NCBI GenBank assembly: GCA_029861795.1
Contig: JAOTYS010000287.1
Coordinates: forward strand, 1-6,118
Source of the DNA: Gammaproteobacteria bacterium
GTDB lineage: Bacteria > Pseudomonadota > Gammaproteobacteria > Arenicellales > JAOTYS01
Length of the DNA stretch: 6,118 nt
Direction of reading: 5' to 3'
Notes under the pieces: model-generated
What the model was told of the DNA's origin: nothing
Database searches by the model: none
The model's input: the letters and a program-made list of their open reading frames with translations, nothing else
Shown: in pieces, positions 5,938-6,118 of the stretch
Position numbering within the stretch: position 1 is the first letter of the stretch
Layout: every line of letters begins with the position of its first letter
Translations under genes and position numbers: made by a program

Positions 5938-6118
5938 ATGTGCCAGTTAGTCCACCTCGATACGTGCTTTGCCAAGAAACATGGTCTGATCAAGTCACAC
6001 CACAGCGTCTGGCCGTCAGCGACCCTTGTTGCCCTGGGTATGCGCTAACCGCCTGCATCGGCTTTTTGTTGGGACGATGAGACTAGAAGGGGACGTTGAT
6101 CAATTTCGAACCACTATG
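5938..6118 (-). promoter_or_regulatory. Leader and presumed promoter region of the sigma factor gene
   Basis: I see no complete gene here. On the minus strand the strongest Shine-Dalgarno is GAGGTG (5953-5958). It lies 15 nt before the ATG at 5937, which is too far, but 6 nt before an in-frame CTG (5944-5946). An 11-codon open frame (MFLGKARIEVD, 5982 to 5947, TAA) ends 9 nt before the ATG. I could not find a sigma-70 or sigma-32 promoter with acceptable spacing, so the promoter may lie outside the window. On the plus strand an ATG at 6077 opens a frame to the window edge, with no good ribosome binding site. Confidence 0.4.

Noticed and set aside
6048..6068. Possible intrinsic terminator (GCC-TGCATC-GGC then TTTTT, plus strand)
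   Set aside because: The stem has only three or four pairs and no plus-strand gene is known to end before it.
6101..6108. TTGATCAA as a possible second FNR-type site upstream of the sigma factor gene
   Set aside because: The half-sites have no 4-nt spacer, so it does not match the FNR-family site. A similar CTGATCAAG at 5986-5994 is also not a match.
6085..6118. GGTTCGAAA on the minus strand, like a tRNA T-loop
   Set aside because: The flanking bases do not form the required 5-bp T-arm stem, and no acceptor or anticodon arm can be drawn.
6077..6118. Plus-strand ATG opening a frame to the right edge
   Set aside because: There are only 14 codons inside the window, no convincing ribosome binding site, and no recognisable sequence.

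Overview
The window looks like a chromosomal stretch from a proteobacterium, probably beta or gamma. The full-length RpoD-type sigma factor, a small heat-shock gene of a type I associate with those classes, and an FNR/Anr-type regulatory box all point that way, but the genus cannot be told from this sequence. There are no rRNA or tRNA genes, no CRISPR array, and no transposase or integrase.

Layout from left to right. (1) 26-247 (+): a small, unrecognised, charged helical protein. (2) 268-1989 (-): an ACSF2-like medium-chain acyl-CoA ligase, convergent with gene 1 and 20 bp from it. (3) 2025-3161 (-): a Glu/Leu/Phe/Val dehydrogenase family protein, 35 bp upstream of the ligase on the same strand and probably its operon partner. 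It lacks the residues that bind the glutamate side chain, so a branched-chain or other hydrophobic amino acid is a better substrate guess. (4) 3162-3333: a divergent control region with an FNR-type box, a -10 element at the spacing of a class II activated promoter, a 13-bp palindrome overlapping that -10, and a small hairpin containing the ribosome binding site. All of these face gene 5. (5) 3334-3853 (+): a small heat-shock protein (Hsp20/alpha-crystallin) gene that reads correctly only across two single-base frameshifts. (6) 3688-4077 (-): the first third of an outer-membrane beta-barrel gene, with signal peptide and first strands, running tail to tail into hsp20 and losing its 3' part. (7) 4132-5937 (-): a complete 601-residue RpoD-like sigma-70 factor with conserved promoter-reading residues but changed residues on the region 4 surface used by activators. 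(8) 5938-6118: its leader, with a strong Shine-Dalgarno that fits a CTG codon better than the ATG.

How they may work together: the dehydrogenase and ligase suggest amino-acid or organic-acid catabolism, where deamination gives a 2-keto acid and a derived or unrelated acid is activated to its CoA ester. The hsp20 promoter suggests induction when oxygen is low. The sigma factor sits next to stress and envelope genes, and I see neither dnaG nor rpsU beside it, so it may be a second RpoD copy. I found no convincing wholly new system. The most useful points are the promoter architecture of the broken hsp20, the divergent RpoD-like factor, and a dehydrogenase likely to be mislabelled as glutamate dehydrogenase.
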